A stretch of 64,000 bases of DNA, from NCBI GenBank assembly GCA_934095825.1, contig CAKOKQ010000007.1, positions 42,429 through 106,428 on the forward strand. Direction: 5' to 3'. Numbering within the stretch: the stretch's first letter is position 1; every line of letters begins with the position of its first letter. The notes below the pieces were generated by a model. It did no database searches and was not told the DNA's origin. It worked only from the letters and a program-made list of their open reading frames with translations. Positions 52,646 through 61,260 of the stretch are shown one piece after another. The translations under genes were made by a program, and so were the position numbers. The DNA comes from an uncultured Bacilli bacterium (GTDB lineage Bacteria; Bacillota_I; Bacilli_A; RF39; UBA660).

Positions 52646-53653
52646 CTATTTATTGTTTAAATTGTTTTTATAATATTCATCTAAAACATGGTCAATAATA
52701 TCCATTCTTCCTCTTCTGGAAGCCACTTGGACAACATCAAATCCGGGTCTACGATTTCCTTCTATCACAACGGGTCCCTTATCAGTAACAGCAATATCCC
52801 AACCAACTACTAATATTTTATCACTTTCTAAAGAAGCCTGTTTTACCAATTCCTTTACTTCTTTAAAATAAGGAACTTCAAAGTCTACAAACTTTACCTG
52901 AGAAACTGGGTGTTTATCATACTCATTTAAATCCTTATCTAAGGCCGGATATTTAAGTTTACCCGTTTCTAAATCTATTTCTGTTGCCATACCACCAGCA
53001 TGAAAATTATCAACAGGATTAATTCCATTGCCAATTCTTAAACCAGCCCATAATATTTCAGGAGTCCCACCATTATTAAAAGTCATTATTCTAATTGTAT
53101 TACATGAAGCCTTACACAATCTATCTAATTCTTTATGTTGTTTTACCACTTCTTCTAAAAAAATACGATTATTTTTACATTCTTCATAATAATCTTCAAC
53201 ATTCTTAATATCTTTGCTATAAACCTTTTTTACTTCGGCTCCACCTAAACCATCATATGGTTTACTCATAAAAAATTCATGATTTTTAATAAATTTCTTT
53301 ACTTCTTCTAAACTATCTTTCTCAGGTACTACAAAATCTCTTTTAGTATATTTTTTAAAATCAGCTAAAAAATCTGGCTTAATAGTATATCTTTTTTTAT
53401 AAGCACTGGGACTTACTATCTCATAAAACTTATCTTGAATTTTTATACCAGCATAAGTTTTTCTTTCTTTGTTACTTTTCTTATAAAATTCGTAATTTAA
53501 ATAATCAGTTAAACCGATTCCATACTTAATAATACTATAATAAGTATCAAATAACATTAATGGATAACTTTTATTTTCCTTCTTTGCAATATTTTTTAAT
53601 TTTTGTTTAAAGCCCTTATAATTAGCGCTAAAAACATATGAATAAAATGCCAT
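52646..53653 (-). CDS. Sugar-transfer-associated ATP-grasp protein
   Basis: 335 aa. ATP-grasp features: KNHEFFMSKPYDGLGGAEVKKV (nucleotide-binding strand/loop), RIFLEEVVKQHKELDRLC, NTIRIMTFNN, and the metal site VVGWDIAVTDKGPVVIEGNRRPGFD (E-x-N). The order and the GWD...EGN ending fit the 'sugar-transfer associated ATP-grasp' family, often found with capsule/teichoic acid genes; no such cluster is adjacent. Likely joins a carboxylate and an amine at ATP cost. Confidence 0.85.
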   Translation of the reverse strand: MAFYSYVFSANYKGFKQKLKNIAKKENKSYPLMLFDTYYSIIKYGIGLTDYLNYEFYKKSNKERKTYAGIKIQDKFYEIVSPSAYKKRYTIKPDFLADFKKYTKRDFVVPEKDSLEEVKKFIKNHEFFMSKPYDGLGGAEVKKVYSKDIKNVEDYYEECKNNRIFLEEVVKQHKELDRLCKASCNTIRIMTFNNGGTPEILWAGLRIGNGINPVDNFHAGGMATEIDLETGKLKYPALDKDLNEYDKHPVSQVKFVDFEVPYFKEVKELVKQASLESDKILVVGWDIAVTDKGPVVIEGNRRPGFDVVQVASRRGRMDIIDHVLDEYYKNNLNNK

Positions 53654-53772
53654 AATTTACCCTATAAACTTCCTAATACTATATTTTTATATAATACTAT
53701 TTAATTTTAACACAATTTTTTTATCTGAGCATTATTAAAAAAAATACACTAACTAAAGTGTACTTTAAAATT

Positions 53773-54666
53773 TTACTTATTTTCTTTCTTATCTTCTTTA
53801 AAAGTTTCTTTTAATACCGTACCTGCTGTAACTAGATTTTGTAAATCACTTGGTACGATTATCTTAGTTGCATTACCATTAGCAACTTCTACCATAGCAT
53901 CATAACTTTTAAGTTTAAGAACAGACTCTGAAACATCAACTGATTTTAATAACTTTAAGGCATCAGCCTTCGCTGCCGAAACTTTTAAAATAGCTTGAGC
54001 TTCACCTTCTGCCTCACGAATATGTGTTTCCCTTTTCGCATCGGCTCTTAAAATCGCACTTTCTTTTTCACCTTCAGCAATTAGGATTGCGGCTTTTTTC
54101 TCCCCTTCGGCTTGTAAAATTTTCTCGCGTCTTTCTCGCTCAGCTCGCATTTGTTTTTCCATGGCTTCTTGAATATCTCTTGGTGGAATAATATTCTTAA
54201 CTTCAACACGATTAACTTTTATTCCCCACGGATCAGTTGCTTCATCTAAAATTGCTCTCATCTTAGAATTAATAATATCACGACTCGTTAAAGTTTGGTC
54301 TAATTCTAACTCACCAATAATATTTCTTAAAGTTGTTGCCGTCAAATTTTCGATAGCATTTACTGGATTTTCAACTCCATAAGTATATAACTTAGGATCG
54401 GTAATTTGAAAATAAACAACCGTATCAATTTGCATAGTAACATTATCTTTCGTAATAACTGGTTGAGGTGCAAAATCCTTTACTATCTCTTTTAAAGTTA
54501 CATCATTTGCCACTCTATCAATAAATGGAATAACATAATGTACCCCTGTTTGCATCGTTGTATGATAACTACCTAATCTTTCAATAACTTTTGCAGTTGA
54601 TTGAGGAATAATTCTAATTCCTAACACAATCACTAATAGAATTACTATTAAAATAATCCATCCCAT
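53773..54666 (-). CDS. SPFH/band-7 membrane protein (slipin/flotillin-like)
   Basis: 297 aa. N-terminal membrane insertion (GWIILIVILLVIVLGIRIIP) followed by the SPFH domain (STAKVIERLGSYHTTMQTGVHYVIPFIDRV, PQPVITKDNVTMQIDTVVYFQITDP) and a long Glu/Lys/Ala coiled coil (MEKQMRAERERREKILQAEGEKKAAILIAEGEKE). Forms oligomeric membrane microdomains and interacts with the NfeD partner, encoded one base upstream in the same operon. Start overlaps the end of that gene's region, so coupling is likely. Confidence 0.95.
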   Translation of the reverse strand: MGWIILIVILLVIVLGIRIIPQSTAKVIERLGSYHTTMQTGVHYVIPFIDRVANDVTLKEIVKDFAPQPVITKDNVTMQIDTVVYFQITDPKLYTYGVENPVNAIENLTATTLRNIIGELELDQTLTSRDIINSKMRAILDEATDPWGIKVNRVEVKNIIPPRDIQEAMEKQMRAERERREKILQAEGEKKAAILIAEGEKESAILRADAKRETHIREAEGEAQAILKVSAAKADALKLLKSVDVSESVLKLKSYDAMVEVANGNATKIIVPSDLQNLVTAGTVLKETFKEDKKENK

Positions 54667-54667
54667 A

Positions 54668-55093
54668 TTAATTTTTCTCCTCTACTCGTTGGCACTTAAG
54701 TTTTACGCCATCTATCGCTAGTATTTTTACTTTTTCATTTAGTTTAATCTCAGTATCGCTAACTGCACTCCATCTTTTACCATCAACTTTAACTTCTCCA
54801 ATTTTTAAAGGACTAATGGTTTCTGTAACTATTCCTATTTTGCCAATTACTCTATCTAAATTAGTTGGAATTATTTGCTTATTTTTTACTTTATCAACAA
54901 ATTTTTTCGTTAACAAAAGGGCAATAAAACTTACTACAACAAATATTCCTATCTGTAAAGAAGTATTATCAGAAAATAAACTAACAAAGAAACTTACTAA
55001 AGAACCAATAGCAAACCAAATAGTTACTAAGTTAACAGTAACAAGTTCAATAAACACCAAGACAATAAATAACACTAACCAAGTAAATGTCAT
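54668..55093 (-). CDS. NfeD-family membrane protein
   Basis: 141 aa. Two or three helices (WLVLFIVLVFIELVTVNLVTIWFAIGSLVSFFVSLF...IGIFVVVSFIALLL) then a C-terminal OB-fold (IGKIGIVTETISPLKIGEVKVDGKRWSAVSDTEIKLNEKVKILAIDGVKLKC), which is the NfeD soluble domain with the typical G-V/W-A-S pattern. Works with the SPFH protein next to it in membrane quality control. AGGTGGG ribosome site. Confidence 0.95.
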   Translation of the reverse strand: MTFTWLVLFIVLVFIELVTVNLVTIWFAIGSLVSFFVSLFSDNTSLQIGIFVVVSFIALLLTKKFVDKVKNKQIIPTNLDRVIGKIGIVTETISPLKIGEVKVDGKRWSAVSDTEIKLNEKVKILAIDGVKLKCQRVEEKN

Positions 55094-55165
55094 AACTAAC
55101 CCACCTACCTAATTTAATTATACTATACTTTCCTTCATTTTAGGATATAATTTAGTTTCTAAAAC

Positions 55166-55681
55166 TCACAATTCTAATTTCAAATAAATATCATCTATAA
55201 ATTGATCTTTATCCACTTTTACTGCTTCTTCTCTCTTATATTCTCTAAAGCCAAGTTTTTGAAAGCAATGTAAGCTTCTTTCATTATTAGAAAATATAAC
55301 GGCGATTAAGCTTTTATAATGTAAAACTTCTTTAGCATAGTCTATTAAACCCTTAATTGCTTCTTTCCCATAGCCTTTATTTTGCATAATAGACTTTATT
55401 GAAAGTGCTATCTCGGCAGATTCATCATTAATAACATCTAAACTAATATTGCCAATAAATTCATTGGTATTTTTATCTAACATTGAAAAAACTAATTCAT
55501 TATTATCCAAAACATTTTGTATCCAATTAAGTTCTTTTTCTTTACTATACTCTTTTTCCTTAGTTAAAGTACTTCTCTGAATACTTTTATCATTAACTAA
55601 TTCTAAATATTCATCAAGTAATTCAATGGACACTTTATAAAATAAAATATTATCGGTCTTAAAAACTAACTGTAAATCCAT
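55166..55681 (-). CDS. GNAT N-acetyltransferase
   Basis: 171 aa from ATG 55681. ISLDVINDESAEIALSIKSIMQNKGYGKEAIKGLIDYA carries the acetyl-CoA motif (Q-N-K-G-Y-G), and VIFSNNERSLHCFQKLGFREY the N-x-x-S-x-x-x-F-x-K-x-G-F motif. Resembles RimL/Ard1-type enzymes. Substrate unknown. Monocistronic between the NfeD/SPFH operon and the radical SAM operon. Confidence 0.9.
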   Translation of the reverse strand: MDLQLVFKTDNILFYKVSIELLDEYLELVNDKSIQRSTLTKEKEYSKEKELNWIQNVLDNNELVFSMLDKNTNEFIGNISLDVINDESAEIALSIKSIMQNKGYGKEAIKGLIDYAKEVLHYKSLIAVIFSNNERSLHCFQKLGFREYKREEAVKVDKDQFIDDIYLKLEL

Positions 55682-55741
55682 AAACAACCACTCTTTCCAT
55701 AATTGCCTATAGTTTAGCATATCTAAATAGGAACATCAACA

Positions 55742-55772
55742 CAAAAAAATCTAACAGCTACCCATTAGATTT
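55742..55772 (-). terminator. Terminator of the radical SAM operon
   Basis: AAATCTAA and TTAGATTT (55747-55754 and 55765-55772) with a 10-base loop, T run on the minus strand, 28 bases after the stop at 55800. Confidence 0.88.
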
Positions 55773-55799
55773 CCATCATTAAAATGTTATTTACATGAA

Positions 55800-56810
55800 T
55801 TATTTATCTAAAAACCACTCTTGAAAATACTTTGAACTACTATGGCAATACTCACAAACACCCTTAGTTACATCAATACTTGCCCCACACTTATGACATT
55901 TTATCTTATTAAATCCATTTTCTAGTTTTACAATATCATTAGTATTCTTTTTCATTATATAAGTATCTTCAATATATTTAGCCTTAAACTTATTATTTAT
56001 AAAATAAACAATTCTAACATAAGCCTTAACCTTAACAAAGTAATCATCATTTAGATGATAATCTAAAAACGAATCATAATCCAAAATATCATAATCAATA
56101 ATATCAGCACTACTATAATACTTATTACTAACCTCATAATTTAAATTATTAAAAAATGTTTTCTTATTAATTTTCGTTCTTGACCAAAACTCCATTTGTT
56201 TTTTATTTTCTTTATCTTTATATCTTTTTATAGGTTCTAAAATAACATAAGCATCAACTATATAAAAGAAATAATAAAGTATCATGGCTAAAATACTTCC
56301 ATAAATAAATACTTTAGCAATATCATATTCATTAAAAGTTCGCGATATATTTTTTAACAAAATAAACATAAAAATAATACTTACAACATAATCAACAATC
56401 CCCGTTATAAATAAATAAGCCGGATTTCTTAATACTCTATCATAGTGATATTTACTTCCTAAGTCTTTGTCTTCATAATCTATATTATAAATCGTATGGC
56501 AGTAAGGACACCCATTTACAAATTCCCTTAACTTACCTACCATTCCGCAATTTAAACATTTATAATCTTTAGCATTATCCTCACTTTGAATATAGGAATA
56601 TTGCATTCTGGTATCAAAGTTTTTTTCTATATAAAGTAGTTTATTATTATAATAATAATCTTTTTCGCACCTTATACCATCTTTAATGTTATCATTTTTA
56701 CTATTATTAGTATTTCTTTCTAAAATTTCTTTATCAACTATATATTTAGTCTTAATATTTATATTTAATTTTTCTAATTTTTTTCGATTAGTATCCGATA
56801 TTAGTGGCAT
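55800..56810 (-). CDS. Membrane protein with two zinc ribbons
   Basis: 336 aa. First zinc ribbon CLNCGMVGKLREFVNGCPYC (about 95-115), then two helices (FITGIVDYVVSIIFMFILL, KVFIYGSILAMILYYFFYIV), an alpha/beta domain with DYDILDYDSFLDYHLNDDYFVKVKAYVRIVYF resembling Tim44-like folds, and a C-terminal second ribbon CHKCGASIDVTKGVCEYC. Last gene of the radical SAM operon, 11 bases after the Asn-tail gene. The two ribbons face the cytosol by topology. Function unknown; a partner or transporter of the modified product is possible. Confidence 0.65.
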   Translation of the reverse strand: MPLISDTNRKKLEKLNINIKTKYIVDKEILERNTNNSKNDNIKDGIRCEKDYYYNNKLLYIEKNFDTRMQYSYIQSEDNAKDYKCLNCGMVGKLREFVNGCPYCHTIYNIDYEDKDLGSKYHYDRVLRNPAYLFITGIVDYVVSIIFMFILLKNISRTFNEYDIAKVFIYGSILAMILYYFFYIVDAYVILEPIKRYKDKENKKQMEFWSRTKINKKTFFNNLNYEVSNKYYSSADIIDYDILDYDSFLDYHLNDDYFVKVKAYVRIVYFINNKFKAKYIEDTYIMKKNTNDIVKLENGFNKIKCHKCGASIDVTKGVCEYCHSSSKYFQEWFLDK

Positions 56811-56821
56811 TTTTATAACTC

Positions 56822-57190
56822 CTAGCGATTATTGTTATTATTATTATTGTTGTTATTATTTGAAGAAGAACCCCCACTAGAACTCCAACTACTACCACTA
56901 GAATTACTAACATATATATGATGATATATACTAAATGATTTATTATTTAAGTAAATTCCATCAATGCTAGCATCAATGCAATCAGCAGAAATAACAGTAC
57001 TCTTACTAATACCATCTTTAAAAATCAAAACAATTGAATTACCACTACATCTTATATCACCATTAGGATTATCTCTTAAAAAATTATAAATAGTTTCTAA
57101 ATCTTCTTTCGTAATATTATAATGTTTAGTAAGTTCTACACAGCGTTTTTTTCTAATTAATTCTTCATAAGTTTCTGGCTTATCAAACAT
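56822..57190 (-). CDS. 122-aa protein with Ser/Gly and poly-Asn tail, candidate radical SAM substrate
   Basis: AAGGAGATG ribosome site; ends one base before... the radical SAM gene's stop lies one base upstream, so both are cotranslated. The N-terminal 95 residues form a small charged domain (MFDKPETYEELIRKKRCVEL, SGNSIVLIFKDGISKSTVISADCID). The tail SNSSGSSWSSSGGSSS runs into eleven Asn and a final Arg. A leader-like domain plus a short repetitive tail next to a SPASM enzyme is the layout of RiPP precursors; the single Trp in the tail is a typical cyclisation site. No homologue recognised, so this is inference. Confidence 0.6.
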   Translation of the reverse strand: MFDKPETYEELIRKKRCVELTKHYNITKEDLETIYNFLRDNPNGDIRCSGNSIVLIFKDGISKSTVISADCIDASIDGIYLNNKSFSIYHHIYVSNSSGSSWSSSGGSSSNNNNNNNNNNNR

Positions 57191-57191
57191 C

Positions 57192-58934
57192 TTAAAACAT
57201 CTCCTTATCTATATAATAAAATTCTATATTTTGAAATGGTAAATTTATGGCTTGAATATGATAATAAGCATTTTCTTTTTGTTTAGTATAATGATAATCT
57301 CTTAAAGCGGCTGTCGTAAAAAATATGTTATTAGGACTATCTACTGAATAAGCTTTCTTATACTCTTTAATAAAATTAGATATGTCATAACAATAATAAT
57401 CACTTTTTAAAGATAGACTATCATCTAAAATGCCTTTATAAATTTGCCAAGTAGCAATATGTCTTTGTTTAGTTCTTCCCTCATCACCATATTTAACTAA
57501 ATTTCCCGATAATAACATTATATATAAAGAATTATTTTCAGGATAATCACATCCTTCCTTGATTAAATTCTTTTTCATAAATATTTCCACTTTAGATTCT
57601 TCCGTTATATAAACTATATCTCTATTTTTTTTTATAATCTGTGATTCTAAATTATAATAATTACCATCAATTCCTAAAATAAAACTATCTTTATCATATA
57701 TATATTTTAAGTTTCTATCTTGGGATATTATTTCTTCTAAAGTTGGATAATCTACATTCCTAGCAGAATTAGATAAATATTCATTTGGATTTTCTAAACG
57801 CATCTTTTTTACATATTCATAAACAAATTCATTATTAACATCTTTAGTATAGTTTCTATCTTGATACATTTTTTGTTGTAACAAACAGGTATAACTTTTA
57901 TTGGTTTTATAAGTATTTTTAACAAAAGGACACCCTGTTTTACAAAGATAAAGATATCCACATTTACTACATTCTTTATTAAAAGACATAATATTATGAT
58001 TTTTAAATATCATTTTTTGTGCATTATCTAATATCTCAGCCACCGAATTACTATAAATATTGCCATAAAAGTAGTTAGGATTTTTCTGTCCTCTAACACA
58101 TGAATAAATATCACCATTTTTTTCTAACAAGAAAAACTTTTCGCCACAATTATCACAGTTAGAACAATATCCCGGTCCAAACTCATCAAACCACGGACCA
58201 TTAACGCCATAATCTAAATCGGTATTATCAAATTCTTGATGCATTCTATTATATAAATTTAACTGTTCTTCTTCACTAATATGATGTAAGATGCCATTAG
58301 AATTATAATCAAAGCCAATCATAAAATTAAAATCATTCATATCCAGACAAGTATTATTATGTAAATACTTTATATCATTAATTATGGCATCCAAATGCTT
58401 ATAATGTTCTTTAAAAATAGTAGCCGACACTTTCTTTTTATTAGGAATGTCTTTCATTAATTCAATATTTTTCAAAATCTTATCTAAAGTCTTACCATTA
58501 CCTTTAGTAACTCTATATTCATCATGTAAAGAAAGTGGTAAATCTAAACTTCCTGATACGGAAACATTAAACTCTCTTATCGTATCTATATGTCTATCTA
58601 TTCCATATAAATTAGTTTTTATATGCGGTTTACTTACTTTAAAACCAGCCGCACTAATTAGTTCTTTATTTTTATCATAATAATCATTAATAAATTTTAT
58701 TAAATCATAAAAATCACTATGAGATAAAGTAGTAACTTCACCCCCATGTAAAGATATATTAAAAGGTATAACATTTTGTTCTTTAAACTTATTTATGGCA
58801 TATTCTAAAGTATCTAAAGGTTTCATTTTTTTAAATTCATCTTTAGTATTATCTTCTAAATAACAATATTTACAAGCCATATTGCACGCCATAGTGGGCA
58901 CATATAATAAATGTATAAATTTTGTTGTTTCCAT
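57192..58934 (-). CDS. Radical SAM/SPASM enzyme (putative peptide maturase)
   Basis: 580 aa from ATG 58934 (GAGGTG upstream). Cluster motif C17-x3-C21-x2-C24 (MACNMACKYCYLED), GGE-like LHGGEVT, and a SPASM domain with CSNCDNCGEKFFLLEKNGDIYSC and CSKCGYLYLCKTGCPF ... C, so two auxiliary Fe-S clusters. Resembles anSME/peptide-maturase enzymes that make thioether or cyclophane links. The last 180 residues are an extra domain I do not know. Operon order: LRR protein, this enzyme, the 122-aa Asn-tail protein, zinc-ribbon membrane protein. Confidence 0.92.
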   Translation of the reverse strand: METTKFIHLLYVPTMACNMACKYCYLEDNTKDEFKKMKPLDTLEYAINKFKEQNVIPFNISLHGGEVTTLSHSDFYDLIKFINDYYDKNKELISAAGFKVSKPHIKTNLYGIDRHIDTIREFNVSVSGSLDLPLSLHDEYRVTKGNGKTLDKILKNIELMKDIPNKKKVSATIFKEHYKHLDAIINDIKYLHNNTCLDMNDFNFMIGFDYNSNGILHHISEEEQLNLYNRMHQEFDNTDLDYGVNGPWFDEFGPGYCSNCDNCGEKFFLLEKNGDIYSCVRGQKNPNYFYGNIYSNSVAEILDNAQKMIFKNHNIMSFNKECSKCGYLYLCKTGCPFVKNTYKTNKSYTCLLQQKMYQDRNYTKDVNNEFVYEYVKKMRLENPNEYLSNSARNVDYPTLEEIISQDRNLKYIYDKDSFILGIDGNYYNLESQIIKKNRDIVYITEESKVEIFMKKNLIKEGCDYPENNSLYIMLLSGNLVKYGDEGRTKQRHIATWQIYKGILDDSLSLKSDYYCYDISNFIKEYKKAYSVDSPNNIFFTTAALRDYHYTKQKENAYYHIQAINLPFQNIEFYYIDKEMF

Positions 58935-58949
58935 ACTGCACCTCAACTT

Positions 58950-60665
58950 TTAATTAAAATAATTTACTTTGGTTGAACTTTCTTTAAAGGCTCTATCATT
59001 TACTGTCGTATGAATAGGTATTTTTATAGTTTCAAGTTTATAACATTGTCTAAATGCTGAAGAACCAATTTCGATAAGCTTACTATTTTTAGTTAATGTT
59101 ACTTTTTCTAAATTATGATTACCATAGAAAGCATGACCCCCTATTCTAGTAACCTTATCAGGGATAGTAATTTCTTTTAACGAATAACAATTTTCAAAAG
59201 TATTTCCTCTTATCTCCGTTAAATTTCGGGATAATTTTACATATTCTAAAGAAGTAGCATTATAAAAGGTTTCTCCACCCATATATGTTAAAGTATCTGG
59301 TAAACTTATCTTTTTTAAGGAAATACAATTGTAAAAAGCACCACCACCTAAATATTCTAAATATTTAGGTATGTTAACTTCAGTTAATTTCCAATCATAT
59401 TCAAAGGTTTGACCTCTTATCTCCTTTATAGTATCAGGAAGTGTTACTTTTTCTAAAAAATACATATTAGAAAAAGTATTTCCTCTTAAGGCTATAACTT
59501 TTTTACCATTATATTCTTCGGGGATAGTAGCACTCTTATAATTTAATAAACCATAGGCATAGAAACGAACTGCATAGCCATCACCTTGTTTTTCATAGAA
59601 TATTTTGGGAGTCATAAAAATCATTAATGGTAAAAAGACTGCTACTAAGAAAGAACATATTTTAAATGTTAATAAGTTATCTTCAGTTAAACTATTTACC
59701 GTATTACTAATTATATTATCCATTTTTTCTGTAGGTCTAGCCTTTATCTCTTTAGCAATCGTTTTAACTAAATTAAATTTTCTACTTATTACAAAGAATA
59801 TTATTAAAATAATAATACCTACAATATAAGTTAGTAAAGGAAAGTGGAAGAAAATCATCGATACATAAACAAACACCAAAATAGAAAATATTATACTTAA
59901 AACTTTTTTGCGTTTTAAAGTAGATAACGGCATTAATTTAGTATTTAAATCAATTTTTTGATTTTCTAATTCTATTTTTATATATTCTTCTAAAACATTA
60001 TTTTCTGAACTATTATAAATATTTGAGAAACTAGTTGGTAAAACATATTCTTTTTTTATAATTGGAGCTTGTTTACCGGCATTATTTATTTGCAATTCAA
60101 CCTCTTTTTTTACATCGGCCCCACAATTGGGACAAAACTTATCAATCGGTCTTAATTTTTCATTACATTTTGGACATTTTAAATTTTTAATAGCAGCCCT
60201 AATTACTTCTTCATTTTTCTTCTCACTAACCTTTATTTCTTCATCGCTAGTTGAAGAGACCAAAGGAGTCCTTTGAACATTATTGTTATTCAAAATCAAC
60301 TCCTGTACCTTACTACTATTTTTACTTTTACCTTTTAACTTAAAAACAGTAGCGATTGGTACCACCAAAAAAGCCCCAATAAATACGGAAAGGAAGTCTA
60401 ATATATACACATCTGGAGTCACAAAGAAATCACAAAACAATAAGAATACCACCCTAGAGATAAACAACATCCAAAAGGCTTTACTACTATCTTCTAAAGG
60501 TAACAATCTTGACAAAGGAAAAATAACAAAAATTGTCATGTGGATAGTTACAAAAGCTTCTGTAAATAACGCACTCCAAATTTTTGAATCACCAGAAGAA
60601 GCCAAAACCATAAACGGCACAAATAACAACCAAATAAACCCCATAATTTTTTTATTTAACTTCAC
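58950..60665 (-). CDS. Membrane protein with zinc ribbon and BspA-like leucine-rich repeats
   Basis: 571 aa; GTG 60665 with AGGGTGAT upstream is preferred to ATG 60686, which has no site. Four N-terminal helices, zinc ribbon CPKCNEKLRPIDKFCPNCGADV (about 165-187), three more helices, then six or seven LRR_5 repeats (IRGQTFEYDWKLTEVNIP, LGGGAFYNCISLKKISLP, MGGETFYNATSLEYVKL, IGGHAFYGNHNLEKVTL). BspA-type repeats bind proteins. The first gene of the radical SAM operon; the repeats probably project on one side of the membrane. A leader promoter TACAAT is near 60700. Confidence 0.8.
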   Translation of the reverse strand: MKLNKKIMGFIWLLFVPFMVLASSGDSKIWSALFTEAFVTIHMTIFVIFPLSRLLPLEDSSKAFWMLFISRVVFLLFCDFFVTPDVYILDFLSVFIGAFLVVPIATVFKLKGKSKNSSKVQELILNNNNVQRTPLVSSTSDEEIKVSEKKNEEVIRAAIKNLKCPKCNEKLRPIDKFCPNCGADVKKEVELQINNAGKQAPIIKKEYVLPTSFSNIYNSSENNVLEEYIKIELENQKIDLNTKLMPLSTLKRKKVLSIIFSILVFVYVSMIFFHFPLLTYIVGIIILIIFFVISRKFNLVKTIAKEIKARPTEKMDNIISNTVNSLTEDNLLTFKICSFLVAVFLPLMIFMTPKIFYEKQGDGYAVRFYAYGLLNYKSATIPEEYNGKKVIALRGNTFSNMYFLEKVTLPDTIKEIRGQTFEYDWKLTEVNIPKYLEYLGGGAFYNCISLKKISLPDTLTYMGGETFYNATSLEYVKLSRNLTEIRGNTFENCYSLKEITIPDKVTRIGGHAFYGNHNLEKVTLTKNSKLIEIGSSAFRQCYKLETIKIPIHTTVNDRAFKESSTKVNYFN

Positions 60666-60741
60666 ACTAATCACCCTATACTTCATTTTTTATAGTTTAA
60701 TTGTATCAAACATTAAGAAAAAAATCTTCCGTTAAATTAAA

Positions 60742-60767
60742 AAATTGCTCTTTAGTTAAAGCAATTT
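60742..60767 (-). terminator. Strong terminator overlapping the end of the 156-aa gene
   Basis: AAATTGC and GCAATTT (60742-60748 and 60761-60767), with an inner TTTA/TAAA stem, then a T run on the minus strand. It separates the gene at 60752 from the radical SAM operon. Confidence 0.9.
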
Positions 60768-61222
60768 CTCTTATTCTTTTTCATACTTAAAGTTAAATTA
60801 CTAGTTTTATTTATTATATCAATTTCTTTACTACTAAAAAATTCTCTATAAATATATACTTTATCTTCGCCCATAATGTTTATTTTTCTTCTAATAATTT
60901 CTTCAAAGTCCAAGTTTTTCATCTGTTCCATTAATTTCTCATTACATTTTAGCATTCTTCTTAAAGAATATGGCTTACCATCAGTAACCATGACAGTAGT
61001 ATCTAATCCTTCGTTTCCTTTAATTTTTAAAACTTTTCCATCAAATTCGATATTTTGACAGAATATAAAGGAAAAATCTTCATCTTCTAAAGTAAATCGT
61101 TCTTCAACTTGATTATCTAGAGTAAGTTTAGCAAGCATACACATATAAAGTAATACATCAACCTTATCAAACCCTAATAAAAAAAGGGCCGAAATTATAT
61201 TTTCTGAATTTATTTTTTCCAT
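60752..61222 (-). CDS. Hypothetical protein (156 aa)
   Basis: Cytosolic alpha/beta protein starting MEKINSENIISALFLLGFDKVDVLLYMCMLAKL, with a GGAGGTTTT ribosome site. Middle part IEFDGKVLKIKGNEGLDTTVMVTDGKPYSLRRMLK is strand-rich. No motif recognised. 38 bases after the kinase-fold gene, so probably its operon partner. Its last codons lie inside its own terminator. Confidence 0.55.
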   Translation of the reverse strand: MEKINSENIISALFLLGFDKVDVLLYMCMLAKLTLDNQVEERFTLEDEDFSFIFCQNIEFDGKVLKIKGNEGLDTTVMVTDGKPYSLRRMLKCNEKLMEQMKNLDFEEIIRRKINIMGEDKVYIYREFFSSKEIDIINKTSNLTLSMKKNKRNCFN

Positions 61223-61260
61223 AAAACCTCCATCTTCTATTAACTATTTCTTTAATTTTC

